From positions 496,001 through 560,000 of the forward strand of contig NZ_FMZC01000001.1 in the NCBI RefSeq assembly GCF_900102625.1: a stretch of 64,000 bases of DNA, written 5' to 3'. Under the pieces are notes generated by a model. That model was not told the origin of the DNA. It saw only the letters and a program-made list of their open reading frames with translations, and did no database searches. The stretch comes from Paracidovorax valerianellae. Lineage in GTDB: Bacteria > Pseudomonadota > Gammaproteobacteria > Burkholderiales > Burkholderiaceae_C. Below are positions 36,436-46,480 of this stretch, in pieces; positions within the stretch are counted from its first letter, which is position 1; each line of letters begins with the position of its first letter. The position numbers and the translations under genes were made by a program.

Positions 36436-37881
36436 TCAACGGCCCAGTTCCGGCAAAGCACCCATGAGGATGTCGCACGTGCCCTGGACGGCTTGACGCA
36501 TGTGCAGCGCGCGCTGGCGCGTAGCAGGAACGCCTCCGAAGCGGGTGGCGCAATAGCTTTCCAGGGCATAGCGCAGCCACTTCCTGGCCATCGGGGCAAT
36601 GCCAGGCACCGAAGACCAATGCTCCCGCACCGATTGGCCGCGCGCGGGTGGATGGCTGCGTATTCGCAGGCACCAAGTCATGGCGCGGGCCGACAGGCGC
36701 ATCGATTGCGCAGGAAACGGCTTCGCGAGAAGCCACGAAATTCCCAATGCTGCCGAAAGCCCCAGCCGGTAGCGGTACCGCACCAGCAGCCAAGCAGCCA
36801 CCGCCAGGGCGAGCCAGAGCAGCAGGTCGAGCAAGCTGGGTGGCGTGAAGGTAGGCCTTGGGGAGGGCGACTGCACCATGCCTCCTTGGCCTTCGCCCCC
36901 CGCCGGGGAACCAGTGAGCCGATCCAGAAGGGATTGGGCCGTTCCCACCATGCCCTGAATGGCTCCACGCTGCCACTGCGGCACGGTCGGGTCTCGGGCC
37001 GCTTCGCGCATGCGGCCCAGCATGTCGCCCCACTGTTGCGCCAGCCCGCCGGACCTGAGTGTGGCTTCACCCTGGGCGCCACCGCCCTGCCCCGGCTTAT
37101 GCGAACTGCCCGAGGCTGTACCGCTCTGTTTTCCAGACTGTCCCGTCATGCCACCCGCATCGCCCGCAGGCTCGTCGAACAAGCCGGGAACATCGGCCCC
37201 TGGCGGTAGAAAGCCAAACCCCAGCACTGGCGGCCGCGGAGCGAACAGAAACAGCACCGATGCCAGCACGAATGAAAGCCCCACGAACCCGGTTGCCATC
37301 GAAAACTTGGTCCAGCGTGGGATTGCCACGCCTTCCGCATGCAGCCAGGCGAGCGCAAAGGCACCGAACAGCCAAGCCGGCCCCAGGTAGAACCAGAGGC
37401 TCCAGTCAGCGTTGTAGTGCGTGGCCACCATGAAGCTGACGGTGAAGATCACGGTGAGCGTGAGATAGAAATCGCGCCGGGTCCGCATCGTGGCTGCTCG
37501 CGCGCCGATGATGATCAGCAGTGCCAGGCAGACCCAGCGCGGAAAGGCATACAAAGCCACACCGGGAATCAGGGCCAGAACAAGCCCCAGCAGACCCAGC
37601 ACCATCCACTGCGTGGCGCCCGCCCCTTCGGCACGCCGCAAATTGATGGCGCCCGCGCCAAAGCCCACCAGGGCCCACACCAGCCACAGCAGGCTTTCGA
37701 CGCCAAACCCCTTGAACTTGCGGTCCAGGTACGAAAACGCGAACGCAACGAACAAATAGCTCAAGCCAGCGAACACGATGGCGCCCCGGCTTTTCAATGC
37801 GGGCGACGTCGCGGCACCCTTCTCCGGCTTGGCCGGTTTGCGGGCGTCGAGCTCGGCCCACGGAAACGAATCGGGCTTCAT
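36436..37881 (-). CDS. TgpA-like membrane protein with DUF4129-type C-terminus
   Basis: A 481-residue protein. The N-terminal half has about six TM helices (from about residue 33 to 225) like the membrane part of TgpA proteins. It is followed by a Gly/Ser/Gln-rich soluble segment (about 240-345), another TM (LLLWLALAVAAWLLVRYRY), and a C-terminal DUF4129-like region ending near MARKWLRYALESYCATRFG. The transglutaminase domain usually found between such parts is not visible. Its start overlaps the stop of the DUF58 gene by four bases, so it belongs to a moxR operon. Confidence 0.65.
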   Translation of the reverse strand: MKPDSFPWAELDARKPAKPEKGAATSPALKSRGAIVFAGLSYLFVAFAFSYLDRKFKGFGVESLLWLVWALVGFGAGAINLRRAEGAGATQWMVLGLLGLVLALIPGVALYAFPRWVCLALLIIIGARAATMRTRRDFYLTLTVIFTVSFMVATHYNADWSLWFYLGPAWLFGAFALAWLHAEGVAIPRWTKFSMATGFVGLSFVLASVLFLFAPRPPVLGFGFLPPGADVPGLFDEPAGDAGGMTGQSGKQSGTASGSSHKPGQGGGAQGEATLRSGGLAQQWGDMLGRMREAARDPTVPQWQRGAIQGMVGTAQSLLDRLTGSPAGGEGQGGMVQSPSPRPTFTPPSLLDLLLWLALAVAAWLLVRYRYRLGLSAALGISWLLAKPFPAQSMRLSARAMTWCLRIRSHPPARGQSVREHWSSVPGIAPMARKWLRYALESYCATRFGGVPATRQRALHMRQAVQGTCDILMGALPELGR

Positions 37882-39071
37882 GCGGGCATCTCCATGAACG
37901 TCGCAAACCCTGCATCTGCCGCCACCTGCCGTAAATGGGCTGCGACTGCCCCTGCGTTTTTGGGCAGCGCAGCCGTGCGCGCCAGGGCAATGCAGACCAC
38001 CACCGTGCAGCCCACGCCTTTCAGTTCAGACAGCGCGGTCACCAGGGTTTCAGGCGCCAGATCGCCCGGGACCACCAGGGCCATCTGCTCACCAGCGACG
38101 GCGTCGCGGGCCGCCCGCGCACAGGCATTGCGCAGTGCGCCAGCGCCTTGCGACTGTGTTTGTGCCAAGGCACGGCGTGCCAACGTGGCGTCTTGCAGCG
38201 GTGCCTCTTGCGGCCCCTGGTAGAGAAAGAGCTGAACGCCGTGGACCATGGCCGCATCGCACACCCCGGCCGCCAGACGAATGGCCTGCTCGCCGGCACT
38301 GTCGGCCTGGCCCAGCGCGGGAAGCGTGGGTGCGTTGACGACGACCCGCAGCCGAATGGCACCTGTCTGCTGAAAATGCTGGATCACCAGTTCACCGGCG
38401 CGTGCGGATGCACGCCAGTTCACACGGCCCACCGAATCCCCGTGCTGATAGGACCGCAACACGCCCGGTTCGAAAGACTGGCCCATCTGCCGCAGGGTCA
38501 GATCACCCAGGGGATCGGGCGCCACGCCCCATGGCAGCGGCCAATGCACCGGCTGCGCACGCGGAAGCACATGCAAGGCGATGTCGGGCGGCCGCACTGT
38601 TTGATGCGCGCGCACCAACTCCAGCGGAAAGCCGCTGGACAAACGCAAACCCACCAGCCGGTAATGGCCCCGACAGGGAAAGCGCACCCGCCCCGCCAGC
38701 GCGGCAGCAGATGCCGACGACCTGCCCCGCGAGCGGACGATCGGCAAGGTCTGGCGCAACATGATCCGCTGCCCGGCCCATTCCCACTCGGTTTCGACAT
38801 CCACCAAAAAAGCAGGCCATTGGGCGTGCCGCTCCACCACGATGTTCAGATCGCAATCCGTGCCCTCGACCACCTCGATGCCGCCGCTGGCCTGCAGGCG
38901 CACGGTGGTCGATCGCAGCGACATCCAGGGCACCACGAAACCCAACACGGTCGCGACGGCCAGAAACAGGAACATGCCGTAGACCATGGGGTCGCGGCGA
39001 TTGAGGGCCGCCACCAGCAGCACGCCGCACAACGCGAGCAGAACCCGCGACCTGGAAAGCCAGCGCTCCAT
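37878..39071 (-). CDS. DUF58 domain protein
   Basis: A 397-residue protein with two N-terminal TM helices (about residues 8-22 and 30-48), a beta-rich middle region, and the DUF58 signature in RSYQHGDSVGRVNWRASARAGELV. The C-terminal part resembles a von Willebrand A-like fold. DUF58 proteins are encoded with MoxR ATPases and are thought to act as their partners at the membrane. It lies 11 bases after the moxR gene and overlaps the TgpA-like gene. Confidence 0.85.
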   Translation of the reverse strand: MERWLSRSRVLLALCGVLLVAALNRRDPMVYGMFLFLAVATVLGFVVPWMSLRSTTVRLQASGGIEVVEGTDCDLNIVVERHAQWPAFLVDVETEWEWAGQRIMLRQTLPIVRSRGRSSASAAALAGRVRFPCRGHYRLVGLRLSSGFPLELVRAHQTVRPPDIALHVLPRAQPVHWPLPWGVAPDPLGDLTLRQMGQSFEPGVLRSYQHGDSVGRVNWRASARAGELVIQHFQQTGAIRLRVVVNAPTLPALGQADSAGEQAIRLAAGVCDAAMVHGVQLFLYQGPQEAPLQDATLARRALAQTQSQGAGALRNACARAARDAVAGEQMALVVPGDLAPETLVTALSELKGVGCTVVVCIALARTAALPKNAGAVAAHLRQVAADAGFATFMEMPA

Positions 39072-39082
39072 GCCGTGCGCCC

Positions 39083-40045
39083 CTATACCGGCGTGCGCTG
39101 CGACAGCAGAATGTCCTGGATCAGCTCAGCCGCCGGCTTGGGCTGGGCGCCCTGCGTCTGCACGATAATCCGGTGCGCCAGCACGGGCACGGCGGCTTCC
39201 CGCACCACGGCAGGGTCCACGTAGGACAGGCCTCGAATGCAGCTGAGTGCCCGCGCCATGCGTGCCAGGCCCAGCGTGCCCCGCGGGCTCGCGCCGAAAC
39301 GGATCGAAGGATGCTTGCGTGTGCCTGCCACGATGGCTGCAATGAACTGGGCCACCTCGGGCGTGATCGACACGTCGCGGGCCCCCGCCACCAGCCGCGC
39401 GAATTGACCGGTCTCACAGACGGGTTGCAGCCGGTTGATGGGGTGGGAGAACTGCTGGCTGGTGATGAGCCCGGCCTCCGTTGCGCTGTCGGGATAGCCC
39501 AGCGAAAGCCGGATCAGAAATCGGTCGAGCTGGGCCTCCGGCAGCGGGTAGGTGCCGGCCATGTCGATCGGGTTTTGCGTGGCCAGCACGGCAAAGGGGG
39601 CCGGCAGCGGCAGGGTCTGGCCGTCGAGGGTGATCTGCCCCTCTTCCATGCATTCCAACAAAGCCGACTGTGCACGGGGATTTGCCCGGTTGATTTCGTC
39701 GGCGAGCACGATGTTCGCGAACACCGGCCCAGGGCGCAGGATGAAGCTGCCATCCTTGGGGTTGTAGACCGGCCCGCCCACGATATCGGACGGCATCAGG
39801 TCGGCGGTGAATTGGATGCGCTTGAACGACAGGCCCACGGACACGGCCAGGGCGCGCGCCAGCATGGTCTTGCCCAGCCCAGGCACATCTTCGATCAGCA
39901 GGTGGCCGCCCGCCACGATCGCGGCCAGGGCCAGTTCGATCTGCGGGCGCTTTCCTTCCAGCACCTTCTCGACGTTTTGAACGATGGACTGCGCGAGCTG
40001 CGCGCACTGCTGCGCGGCGACTGCCGATGCTGGTATGGAACTCAC
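39083..40045 (-). CDS. MoxR-family AAA+ ATPase
   Basis: A 320-residue AAA+ chaperone-like ATPase with Walker A VPGLGKTM, Walker B-type LADEINRANPRAQSALLE, sensor region LATQNPIDMAGTYPLPEAQLDRFL, and the C-terminal lid. MoxR proteins work with VWA/DUF58 proteins to activate or assemble other complexes. It is first in a three-gene unit (moxR, DUF58, TgpA-like). The substrate complex is unknown here. Confidence 0.93.
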   Translation of the reverse strand: MSSIPASAVAAQQCAQLAQSIVQNVEKVLEGKRPQIELALAAIVAGGHLLIEDVPGLGKTMLARALAVSVGLSFKRIQFTADLMPSDIVGGPVYNPKDGSFILRPGPVFANIVLADEINRANPRAQSALLECMEEGQITLDGQTLPLPAPFAVLATQNPIDMAGTYPLPEAQLDRFLIRLSLGYPDSATEAGLITSQQFSHPINRLQPVCETGQFARLVAGARDVSITPEVAQFIAAIVAGTRKHPSIRFGASPRGTLGLARMARALSCIRGLSYVDPAVVREAAVPVLAHRIIVQTQGAQPKPAAELIQDILLSQRTPV

Positions 40046-40252
40046 TTTTTCCCGCCCTCATGCAAAAAGACAGGGCGCTGACCGATGCGCCGCGCCCTTT
40101 TGGAGCCTGGAATGTAAGCGCAAAACTTTGCCAATCGAGCGCGAACAGCCGCCTGCGCTGTCACCGTTACGCTCTTGCGGCTTTTAAGCCACGGCAACGC
40201 AGCGCAGAGGCATTGCAGCAGCCTCAAGCCGGAGCGCCGTCGCTGCGAAAGA

Positions 40253-41536
40253 TCAGAGTTGCGAACCCAGCAGCGAGGCCGCCTTCTCCGCCAGCTTCTC
40301 CTTCAGCGGCCGGTCCAGCCAGTCCTCATACGTCACCCGCCGCGAGCGCTTCAGGTCGTCTTCGAACACCAGGGTCTGGCGTTGCGCGAACGGGGCGTCG
40401 TACACGTTCAGGTTGGCTTCGTCGTTCAGGCGGAACGAGCGGTTGTCGAAGTTGGTGGAGCCGACCGACACCATGAGCTGGTCCACGATCATCACCTTGC
40501 AGTGGTACATGGTGGGCACGTACTCGTACACCTCGGCCCCGGCTTTGAGCAGCGGGCCCCAAGTGGCGCGCGATGCGGCTTTGACGGTTTCGGTGTCGGT
40601 GTGTTCGCCGGGCGTGATCAGGCGCAGGCGCACGCCGCGCTTGACGGCGTCGAGCAGCAATTGCAGGGTCAGGTCGTCGGGCACGAAGTACGCCACCGAC
40701 AGGTCCAGGCTGTGCTCGGCCGAGGTGATGGCCAGGTGGTACATGAGCTGCATGCTCTCGCTGCCGCTGGAGGGCGAGCTGGAAAACATCTGCACCTTCT
40801 GCGTGCCGCCGGGCGCGATGGCCGGAAAGTACGCTTCGCCGTGCATGACCTTGCCGGTGACCTTGAGCCAGTTGTCCAGGAAGGTGGCCTGCATCTGGGC
40901 GACCGCCGGGCCCTTGACCTGGTAGTGCGAATCGCGCCAATGGTCCGGGTCCTGGGCGTTGCCGGTCCATTCGGGGGCGATGCCCACGCCGCCCGTGAAG
41001 CCCACCTGCCCGTCGGTGATGAGCAGCTTGCGGTGGGTGCGGTTGTTCATGCGGGCCAGGTTGTACCAGTGGGGCTTGTGGAATTTTTCGACCTCCACGC
41101 CGGCCGCCTTCATCTCGGTGAAATAGCTCTCGTCCATCTTGGAGCTGCCCACCCAGTCGAGCAGCACGTGCACCTTCACCCCCGCGCGGGCGCGCTCGCT
41201 CAAGGCGTCGGCGAACTGCTTGCCGATGTCGCCGGACCAGTAGATATAGGTTTCGAACGTGACGCTCTTTTGCGCGGCGCGAATCGCCGCGAGCATGGGT
41301 GGAAAGATCTGGTCGCCGTTGAGCAGTTCCACCACCTCGTTGCCGCTGGCGATGCCCGGCCCCAGCAGGCTGCCCATGGCGCGCTCGAACTGGGGGTGGG
41401 CGGTGGTGTACAGGCGCGGGACCTGGTGCTGCACCTTCTTCTCGCCGGCGGTGAAGTTCAGCGCGAACAGCACGATGGCGGCCGTGGCCACGAAGGTGAG
41501 GGCCACGGTGAGCAGGGTACGACCTGTTTTTTGCAT
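40253..41536 (-). CDS. Cardiolipin synthase-type phospholipase D family protein
   Basis: A 427-residue protein with an N-terminal TM (about residues 5-25) and two HKD motifs, THRKLLITDGQVGFTGG and YHCKVMIVDQLMVSVGSTNFDNRS. It has the layout of ClsB/ClsA-type cardiolipin synthases, which join phospholipids through phosphatidyl transfer. The start at 41536 (MQKTGRTLL) is preferred; the open frame upstream is Arg-rich without a ribosome-binding site. Which phospholipids it uses is not visible. Confidence 0.85.
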   Translation of the reverse strand: MQKTGRTLLTVALTFVATAAIVLFALNFTAGEKKVQHQVPRLYTTAHPQFERAMGSLLGPGIASGNEVVELLNGDQIFPPMLAAIRAAQKSVTFETYIYWSGDIGKQFADALSERARAGVKVHVLLDWVGSSKMDESYFTEMKAAGVEVEKFHKPHWYNLARMNNRTHRKLLITDGQVGFTGGVGIAPEWTGNAQDPDHWRDSHYQVKGPAVAQMQATFLDNWLKVTGKVMHGEAYFPAIAPGGTQKVQMFSSSPSSGSESMQLMYHLAITSAEHSLDLSVAYFVPDDLTLQLLLDAVKRGVRLRLITPGEHTDTETVKAASRATWGPLLKAGAEVYEYVPTMYHCKVMIVDQLMVSVGSTNFDNRSFRLNDEANLNVYDAPFAQRQTLVFEDDLKRSRRVTYEDWLDRPLKEKLAEKAASLLGSQL

Positions 41537-41690
41537 GGCGCGATTGTGGGTGCGACGTTTGTGCCTTCTTGTAAGCCCACGCCTCCAACTCATCCGGAGC
41601 GGCACCGGCTGCGAACGGTCACCGGGCGTCGGTAGGCGTCAACCCTTTCCGCCCTTTCGCCTTTTCGCCTTTTCGTCCGTTCCCCTGCGT

Positions 41691-42917
41691 TCAACCGGCT
41701 TCGAAGCGATTGCGCCCGTTGTGCTTGGCGCGGTACAGCGCCTTGTCGGCCCGCTCCACGGCCGCGTCGTAGGGCTCGCCGGCCTGGCGCTCTGCCACGC
41801 CCGCGGAAAACGTCAGTTCCAGCCCCGGTGCCAGCGCGCCGAATTCGCCCCGGGCGATCTGGCCGCGCAGGCGCTCCAGCACGCGCATGGCACCGTCGCG
41901 GCCAGTGCCGGGCATCAGCAGCAGAAACTCTTCGCCGCCCCAGCGCGAGAGCACGTCGCGCCCGCGCACCCCGGCCTGGGCGATCTGCGCAAAGCGCTGC
42001 AGCACCGCATCGCCCACGGCATGCCCATGGGTGTCGTTCACGTTTTTGAAAAGGTCGATGTCCATCATGGCGATCGCCATGGGTGCGCCGCTGGCCGGGA
42101 CTTTCACACCGCGGGGCGCCTGCGCCGTGGCGCCCACGGTCCAATGCAGGGTGAGCAGGCCGGCCATGCCCCGGCGGTTGAGCAGGCCCGTGAGCGCGTC
42201 GTGCTCGGCCAGCTTGCGGCTGGTTTCCAGCGCTTCGATGAGCGAGGCTTTCTGCGCGGCCAGCCGGGTGAGCAGCGTGCTGATGCGGATGGCCAGCGCG
42301 GCCACGGCCGTCACCACGATGAGCGAAAACGCCCAGTGGATAACCTCGACACGCGGGTCGTAGCGCGGCGCATCGCCCGACGTGCGCCACAGCATGACGG
42401 CCGTGACCAGCGCCAGCCAGTACCCCATCAGCACCCGGGTCTGCGCTGCGCGCAACTGGAACATTCCACCCAGCAAAAACAGCGGCGCCAGCAAGGCCAG
42501 CAGTGCGCCGCGCGCGGGCCCGGTGATCGCATACGACCAGCCCAGCGCCGTGACGGCCAGCAGCGCCTGCACCATGGTGAGCGCCGGATCGCCCGGGGCC
42601 ATCCTGCGCGCCAGCCCGCTGCGCACGAGCCCGCAGCACAAGAGACTGGTGCCCAACGTATAGGCCGTCAGCAGGTGCGACTGGGGGGCCTCGATCAGCC
42701 CCAGCAGGACCTCGGCGTGCTGCACGATGGCCACCACGCACAGCAGGCCGAACGCGATGAGGCACTGCCACATGTGCACCTGCATCTGCGGGCCGGGGCC
42801 GAGCACCGCATGGCGAAGCGCACCCAAAAGGCCACCGGACGCCGGCACGCTGCCATCGGTGGCGCGCCGCGCGGGGGATTCCCGCGGTGTCGTGGGACGG
42901 GTGAGGCCGCCTGGCAT
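41691..42917 (-). CDS. Membrane-bound diguanylate cyclase (GGDEF)
   Basis: A 408-residue protein with an N-terminal membrane domain of about six helices (residues about 50-235) and a C-terminal GGDEF domain. The active site is RWGGEEF, and an RGRD motif five residues before it matches the inhibitory I-site, so the enzyme is probably active and product-inhibited. It makes cyclic di-GMP. The GGDEF domain contains an inserted Pro/Ala stretch (TAQAPRGVKVPASGAP) after the DALTGLLNRRG block. Start chosen at 42917. Confidence 0.88.
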   Translation of the reverse strand: MPGGLTRPTTPRESPARRATDGSVPASGGLLGALRHAVLGPGPQMQVHMWQCLIAFGLLCVVAIVQHAEVLLGLIEAPQSHLLTAYTLGTSLLCCGLVRSGLARRMAPGDPALTMVQALLAVTALGWSYAITGPARGALLALLAPLFLLGGMFQLRAAQTRVLMGYWLALVTAVMLWRTSGDAPRYDPRVEVIHWAFSLIVVTAVAALAIRISTLLTRLAAQKASLIEALETSRKLAEHDALTGLLNRRGMAGLLTLHWTVGATAQAPRGVKVPASGAPMAIAMMDIDLFKNVNDTHGHAVGDAVLQRFAQIAQAGVRGRDVLSRWGGEEFLLLMPGTGRDGAMRVLERLRGQIARGEFGALAPGLELTFSAGVAERQAGEPYDAAVERADKALYRAKHNGRNRFEAG

Positions 42918-43248
42918 TGCGGGGTGGTCGGTGAAAGCGGTGGAGATCAGCCCGCCGGCCGGATCGGGCAGCCTGCCGGGCAGGCACGGCAAATGCGGAA
43001 GACGCTGAACACACGAAGGGCCCAGCCTGCGGCACCACCGCAAGGGCCCGCCGAAAGAACCCGGCGACCGACAGGAAGCGTGGAGTGAGGCGGTGGCAGG
43101 CAGGCGCGGCGCATTCGGGCGATGGTACCTGCGGCCATGCGGCCCGGCGCTGCTCTCGGGGCCGGTTCAGGGTAACTCCGGGGGCGGGCGGCCGCACTGG
43201 GGTGGCCGCTCTATAAACTGCCGGCTTCCCATTCCCTCGCTCCGCGCC

Positions 43249-44196
43249 ATGGCAAACGACCGTTCCCTGCTTTCTTCTTCTCAGGCCCTCAGCCGCCGCA
43301 CCGCCGTGCTGGCCTCGCTGGGCCTGCTGGCCTGGCGCACCCCGGCCTGGGCTGCCGGCCCGGCACCGCAATCCCGCTCCGTTGCCTCATCGCCTTCGCC
43401 CGCGTCTGCCGCCGTGTGGCCGCGCGCTTCGCAAGTGCCCGGCGGCGTGGCGCGCCTGTCGCTGGGGCCGGCGGCCACGCGGCCGGTGGCGCATGTGGAC
43501 GAAGGCGATGGCGACGTGCCGGTGCTCGTGCTGGGCGATGCGATCGAGTGGACGGCCATCGTCGGCATTCCGCTGGCGGCCAAGCCCGGGCCTGCCGGCA
43601 TCATCGTGCGGGGCTCGGCCACCGAAGGCGATGCCGCGCGCAAGGTGCCCTACACCATCGCGCCCAAGAAATACCGCGAGCAGCGCCTGACCGTCGCCCC
43701 GCGCACCGTGGACCTTTCGGCCGAGGACAACGCCCGCTTCGAGCGCGAGCGCGAACACCAGCGGCAGGTCACGGCGGCGTTCTCCACGCCGCTCCCCAAG
43801 CCCACCGACCTGCGCATGCACGTGCCGGTGCCGGGCGCCCGATCGAGCTCGTTCGGGCTGCGGCGCGTGTTCAACGGGCAGTCGCGCAATCCGCACAGCG
43901 GCATGGACATCGCCGCCGGCACCGGCACGGCCATCCTGGCGCCGATGCCGGGCCGGGTGATCGACACCGGCGAATACTTCTTCAGCGGCGGCACCGTGTG
44001 GCTGGACCATGGCGGCGGCCTGCTCACGGTCTATGCCCACCTGAGCGCCATCGACGCCAAGGTCGGCGATCAGCTACAGACCGGCGACCGCCTGGGCAAG
44101 GTCGGCGCCACCGGCCGCGTGACCGGGCCGCACCTGCACTGGGGCGTGATGCTCAACCGCGCCCTGGTGGACCCGGCGCTGTTCCTGCCCACCTGA
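43249..44196 (+). CDS. M23-family peptidoglycan peptidase (LytM domain)
   Basis: A 315-residue exported protein. The N-terminus LSRRTAVLASLGLLAW with cleavage near PAWAAG could be a Tat-type signal. After an N-terminal Ig-like region (VEW.. AIVGIPLAAKPGPAG) comes the M23 domain with metal ligands in NPHSGMDIAAG (His and Asp) and GPHLHWG. It should cleave peptide cross-bridges in peptidoglycan, or act as a non-lytic regulator; all expected metal ligands appear present. Start at the ATG 43249. Confidence 0.87.
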   Translation: MANDRSLLSSSQALSRRTAVLASLGLLAWRTPAWAAGPAPQSRSVASSPSPASAAVWPRASQVPGGVARLSLGPAATRPVAHVDEGDGDVPVLVLGDAIEWTAIVGIPLAAKPGPAGIIVRGSATEGDAARKVPYTIAPKKYREQRLTVAPRTVDLSAEDNARFEREREHQRQVTAAFSTPLPKPTDLRMHVPVPGARSSSFGLRRVFNGQSRNPHSGMDIAAGTGTAILAPMPGRVIDTGEYFFSGGTVWLDHGGGLLTVYAHLSAIDAKVGDQLQTGDRLGKVGATGRVTGPHLHWGVMLNRALVDPALFLPT

Positions 44197-44350
44197 ACGA
44201 AGCGGCGCCCCTTTTTCCTGCTGCCTGCGTTGCGCCGAGCCGACGCGGCGCAGCCCGGTTTTTGAAAGACTTCGGCGCGCCCATTCCCGCGCGCGCAGCA
44301 GGCGGCGACAATCGCGGCCTTCAGGCCACGGGCCTTTGTGGGTGTTTTCC

Positions 44351-44536
44351 ATGCGATCTTTTCTGGGTGCCGCGCTCGCGGCAATGCTCTGCAGCGGCTG
44401 CGCCGTGGTGGCCGTGGCCGATGCGGCAGTGACGGTGGTGGCCACCACCGTCAAGGTCGGCGCCACCGTGGTGGGCACGACGGTGGATGTGGGTGCAGCC
44501 GGCGTGCGCGCCGTGGTGGGCAGCGGCAGCGACTGA
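44351..44536 (+). CDS. Small lipoprotein (61 aa)
   Basis: A short protein with a lipoprotein signal, lipobox LCSGC (Cys17), and a mature part made almost only of small and hydrophobic residues (repeats of [17 protein letters not shown] type). Such short lipoproteins are common in Comamonadaceae and related genera but their job is unknown. It lies between the M23 peptidase and rluE. Confidence 0.6.
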   Translation: MRSFLGAALAAMLCSGCAVVAVADAAVTVVATTVKVGATVVGTTVDVGAAGVRAVVGSGSD

Positions 44537-44573
44537 AAGCCACGCACGCGCCGCCTGCCCCTCCGCACGCACC

Positions 44574-45239
44574 ATGCCCACACCGCCCCGCCCCGCCCGC
44601 GCACCGAACCTTTCACGCGCGCCCCGGCCAACCCGGCCGCTGGCCCCGCGCCCGCCCGCCCGGCCCGCAGCGGCCGCCCCGCCCCGACTCATCCGCTTCA
44701 ACAAGCCCTATGGCGTGCTGAGCCAATTCACGCCCGAGGGCCGCTGGCAAGGGCTGCAGGGCTTCATCGATCTGCCCGGCGTGTACGTGGCCGGCCGGCT
44801 CGATGCCGACAGCGAAGGGCTGCTGCTGCTTACCAGCGACGGCGCGTTGCAGGCCCGCATTGCCGACCCGCGCTTCAAGATGGAAAAAACCTACTGGGTG
44901 CAGGTCGAAGGCACGCCGGACGAAGCGGCGCTTGCCGCCCTGCGCAGCGGCGTTACGCTGAACGACGGCCCCACCCGCCCCGCCCGCGCGCGCCGCATGG
45001 ACCCGCCGCCCGCCGTGTGGGAGCGCGACCCGCCCATCCGCGTGCGCCAGAGCATTCCCACCGCCTGGATCGAACTGGCCATCAAGGAGGGCCGCAACCG
45101 CCAGGTGCGCCGCATGACCGCCGCCGTCGGCCTGCCCACGCTGCGGCTGATTCGCGCGGCCATCGGGCCGTATTCGCTCGACGGCCTGGCGCCCGGCACC
45201 TGGCAGACCGCCACGGTGGATGGCGGCCCCGCAGACTGA
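44574..45239 (+). CDS. rluE: 23S rRNA pseudouridine synthase, RluE type
   Basis: A 221-residue pseudouridine synthase of the RsuA family without an S4 domain. The catalytic Asp is in [17 protein letters not shown]; other conserved blocks are [18 protein letters not shown] and [16 protein letters not shown]. This matches RluE, which modifies U2457 of 23S rRNA in E. coli. The first 38 residues are an Arg/Pro/Ala-rich extension, so the true start might be further downstream. Confidence 0.88.
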   Translation: MPTPPRPARAPNLSRAPRPTRPLAPRPPARPAAAAPPRLIRFNKPYGVLSQFTPEGRWQGLQGFIDLPGVYVAGRLDADSEGLLLLTSDGALQARIADPRFKMEKTYWVQVEGTPDEAALAALRSGVTLNDGPTRPARARRMDPPPAVWERDPPIRVRQSIPTAWIELAIKEGRNRQVRRMTAAVGLPTLRLIRAAIGPYSLDGLAPGTWQTATVDGGPAD

Positions 45240-45245
45240 ATCGCC

Positions 45246-45310
45246 ATTACTATAAATTTTATAGCACACTGCCTTAGTCTTTATTGCGCTGGAGGCCTTT
45301 TTCATCAAAA
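45246..45310 (+). repeat. Palindromic repeat copy R2 (intergenic)
   Basis: The plus strand reads ATTACTATAAATTTTATAGC, then ACACTGCCTTAGTCTTTATT and GCGCTGGAGGCCTTTTTCAT. It shares TCTTTATTGCGCTG-AGGCCTTTTTCAT with R3. It lies directly after rluE and before the Sel1-type gene. Confidence 0.78.
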
Positions 45311-45376
45311 TGCCGTGCCACTGCGTTTTCAGGCCCTGCCGGCACATGACAATCGCCCCCCAGGAGGAATGGAGCC

Positions 45377-46372
45377 GTGAACGCACCCGATTTTTCGCTC
45401 GCACCGATCGAGACGCCCGAAGCCGCGCGCAGTACCCCCACTGCGGCGCGCACCTGCCCCCGCTGCCACTACGTCCGCCAGGCGACCGACACCGCGCCCG
45501 CCTGGCAATGCCCGCGCTGCGAAGTCGCCTACGACAAGGTACAGGCCAAGCCCGCCGCACCGCGCACCGCCAGCGGCCGTGGCAAGCCTGAGGATGCGCC
45601 TGTGCGCCGTCCAGCGCCACCCCGCGAACGCCCCTGGGGACTGATCGCCATGGCCGGCACCGCCGCCCTGGTGACCGCGCTCATGGGCTGGAAGTGGAGC
45701 CACGACAAGGACAAGGCCGCCGAGCGCGCCGCCCGCGCCGCGAACGATGCGCGCGCCCAGCAAGTGGCCGTCGAGCGCGAAGGTCTGGACCAGCAAGCCC
45801 GCCTGGCCGCCGCCGAATCGCAATGGCGCCACAACCAGGGCCTTGCCGCCCTGCCCACCGTGCGCGCCATGGCCCAGCAGGGCGACCTGCGCGCCATGGT
45901 GCTGCTGTCGGCCATGCTGAACGACGGCCACGACATCCCCAAGGACCACGCCGAGTCCATGCAGTGGCTCACCAAGGCGGCCAACCTCGGCTCGGGCCTG
46001 GCTGCCGTGCGGCTGGGCGCCATCTACGAACAAGGCCTGGACGAGCCGCGCCAGATGTCGCTGGCCGAGAACTGGTTCCTGCGCGCTGCGCGCCAGGGCT
46101 ATCCCGCCGGGCTGTACAGCCTGGGCGCGCTCTATGCGCGTGGCGGCGACATGGTCAGCCAGCGCCCCATACCCGCCTACATGCTGCTGGACCTGGCCAA
46201 CCGCGCCACGTCCGGCCAGCCGCCGGAAGACATACTCACCCCGCCTCGCCACGGCGCCTTCTGGGCCAGCGGCACGCTGAACAAGCTGGCCGCCACCATG
46301 AACCCGGCCGACATCGCCGAAGCCCGCCGCCGCGCCGATGCGTGGAAACCGGGGCAGCCGCTGGAGCTCTAG
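45377..46372 (+). CDS. Membrane protein with zinc-ribbon N-terminus and Sel1-like repeats
   Basis: A 331-residue protein. The N-terminus has two CxxC pairs (CPRCHYVR and CPRCEVAY) forming a likely zinc ribbon, then a basic/Pro linker, one TM helix (about 88-106), a coiled-coil-like charged stretch (about 110-150), and Sel1/TPR repeats (MQWLTKAANLGSGLAAVRLGAIYEQG, WFLRAARQGYPAGLYSLGALY). The start is GTG with AGGAGG upstream. It probably mediates protein contacts in the envelope; the partner is unknown. Confidence 0.75.
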   Translation: MNAPDFSLAPIETPEAARSTPTAARTCPRCHYVRQATDTAPAWQCPRCEVAYDKVQAKPAAPRTASGRGKPEDAPVRRPAPPRERPWGLIAMAGTAALVTALMGWKWSHDKDKAAERAARAANDARAQQVAVEREGLDQQARLAAAESQWRHNQGLAALPTVRAMAQQGDLRAMVLLSAMLNDGHDIPKDHAESMQWLTKAANLGSGLAAVRLGAIYEQGLDEPRQMSLAENWFLRAARQGYPAGLYSLGALYARGGDMVSQRPIPAYMLLDLANRATSGQPPEDILTPPRHGAFWASGTLNKLAATMNPADIAEARRRADAWKPGQPLEL

Positions 46373-46480
46373 CCCGGGCCGGGGCCGAAGCGCCCCGCCA
46401 CCGAAAGAGCCATCGCAGCCAATGCCGATGCCGCATCGACAGCGACAGCGACAGCCATTGCAGCGATCACGCCGGCCCGC

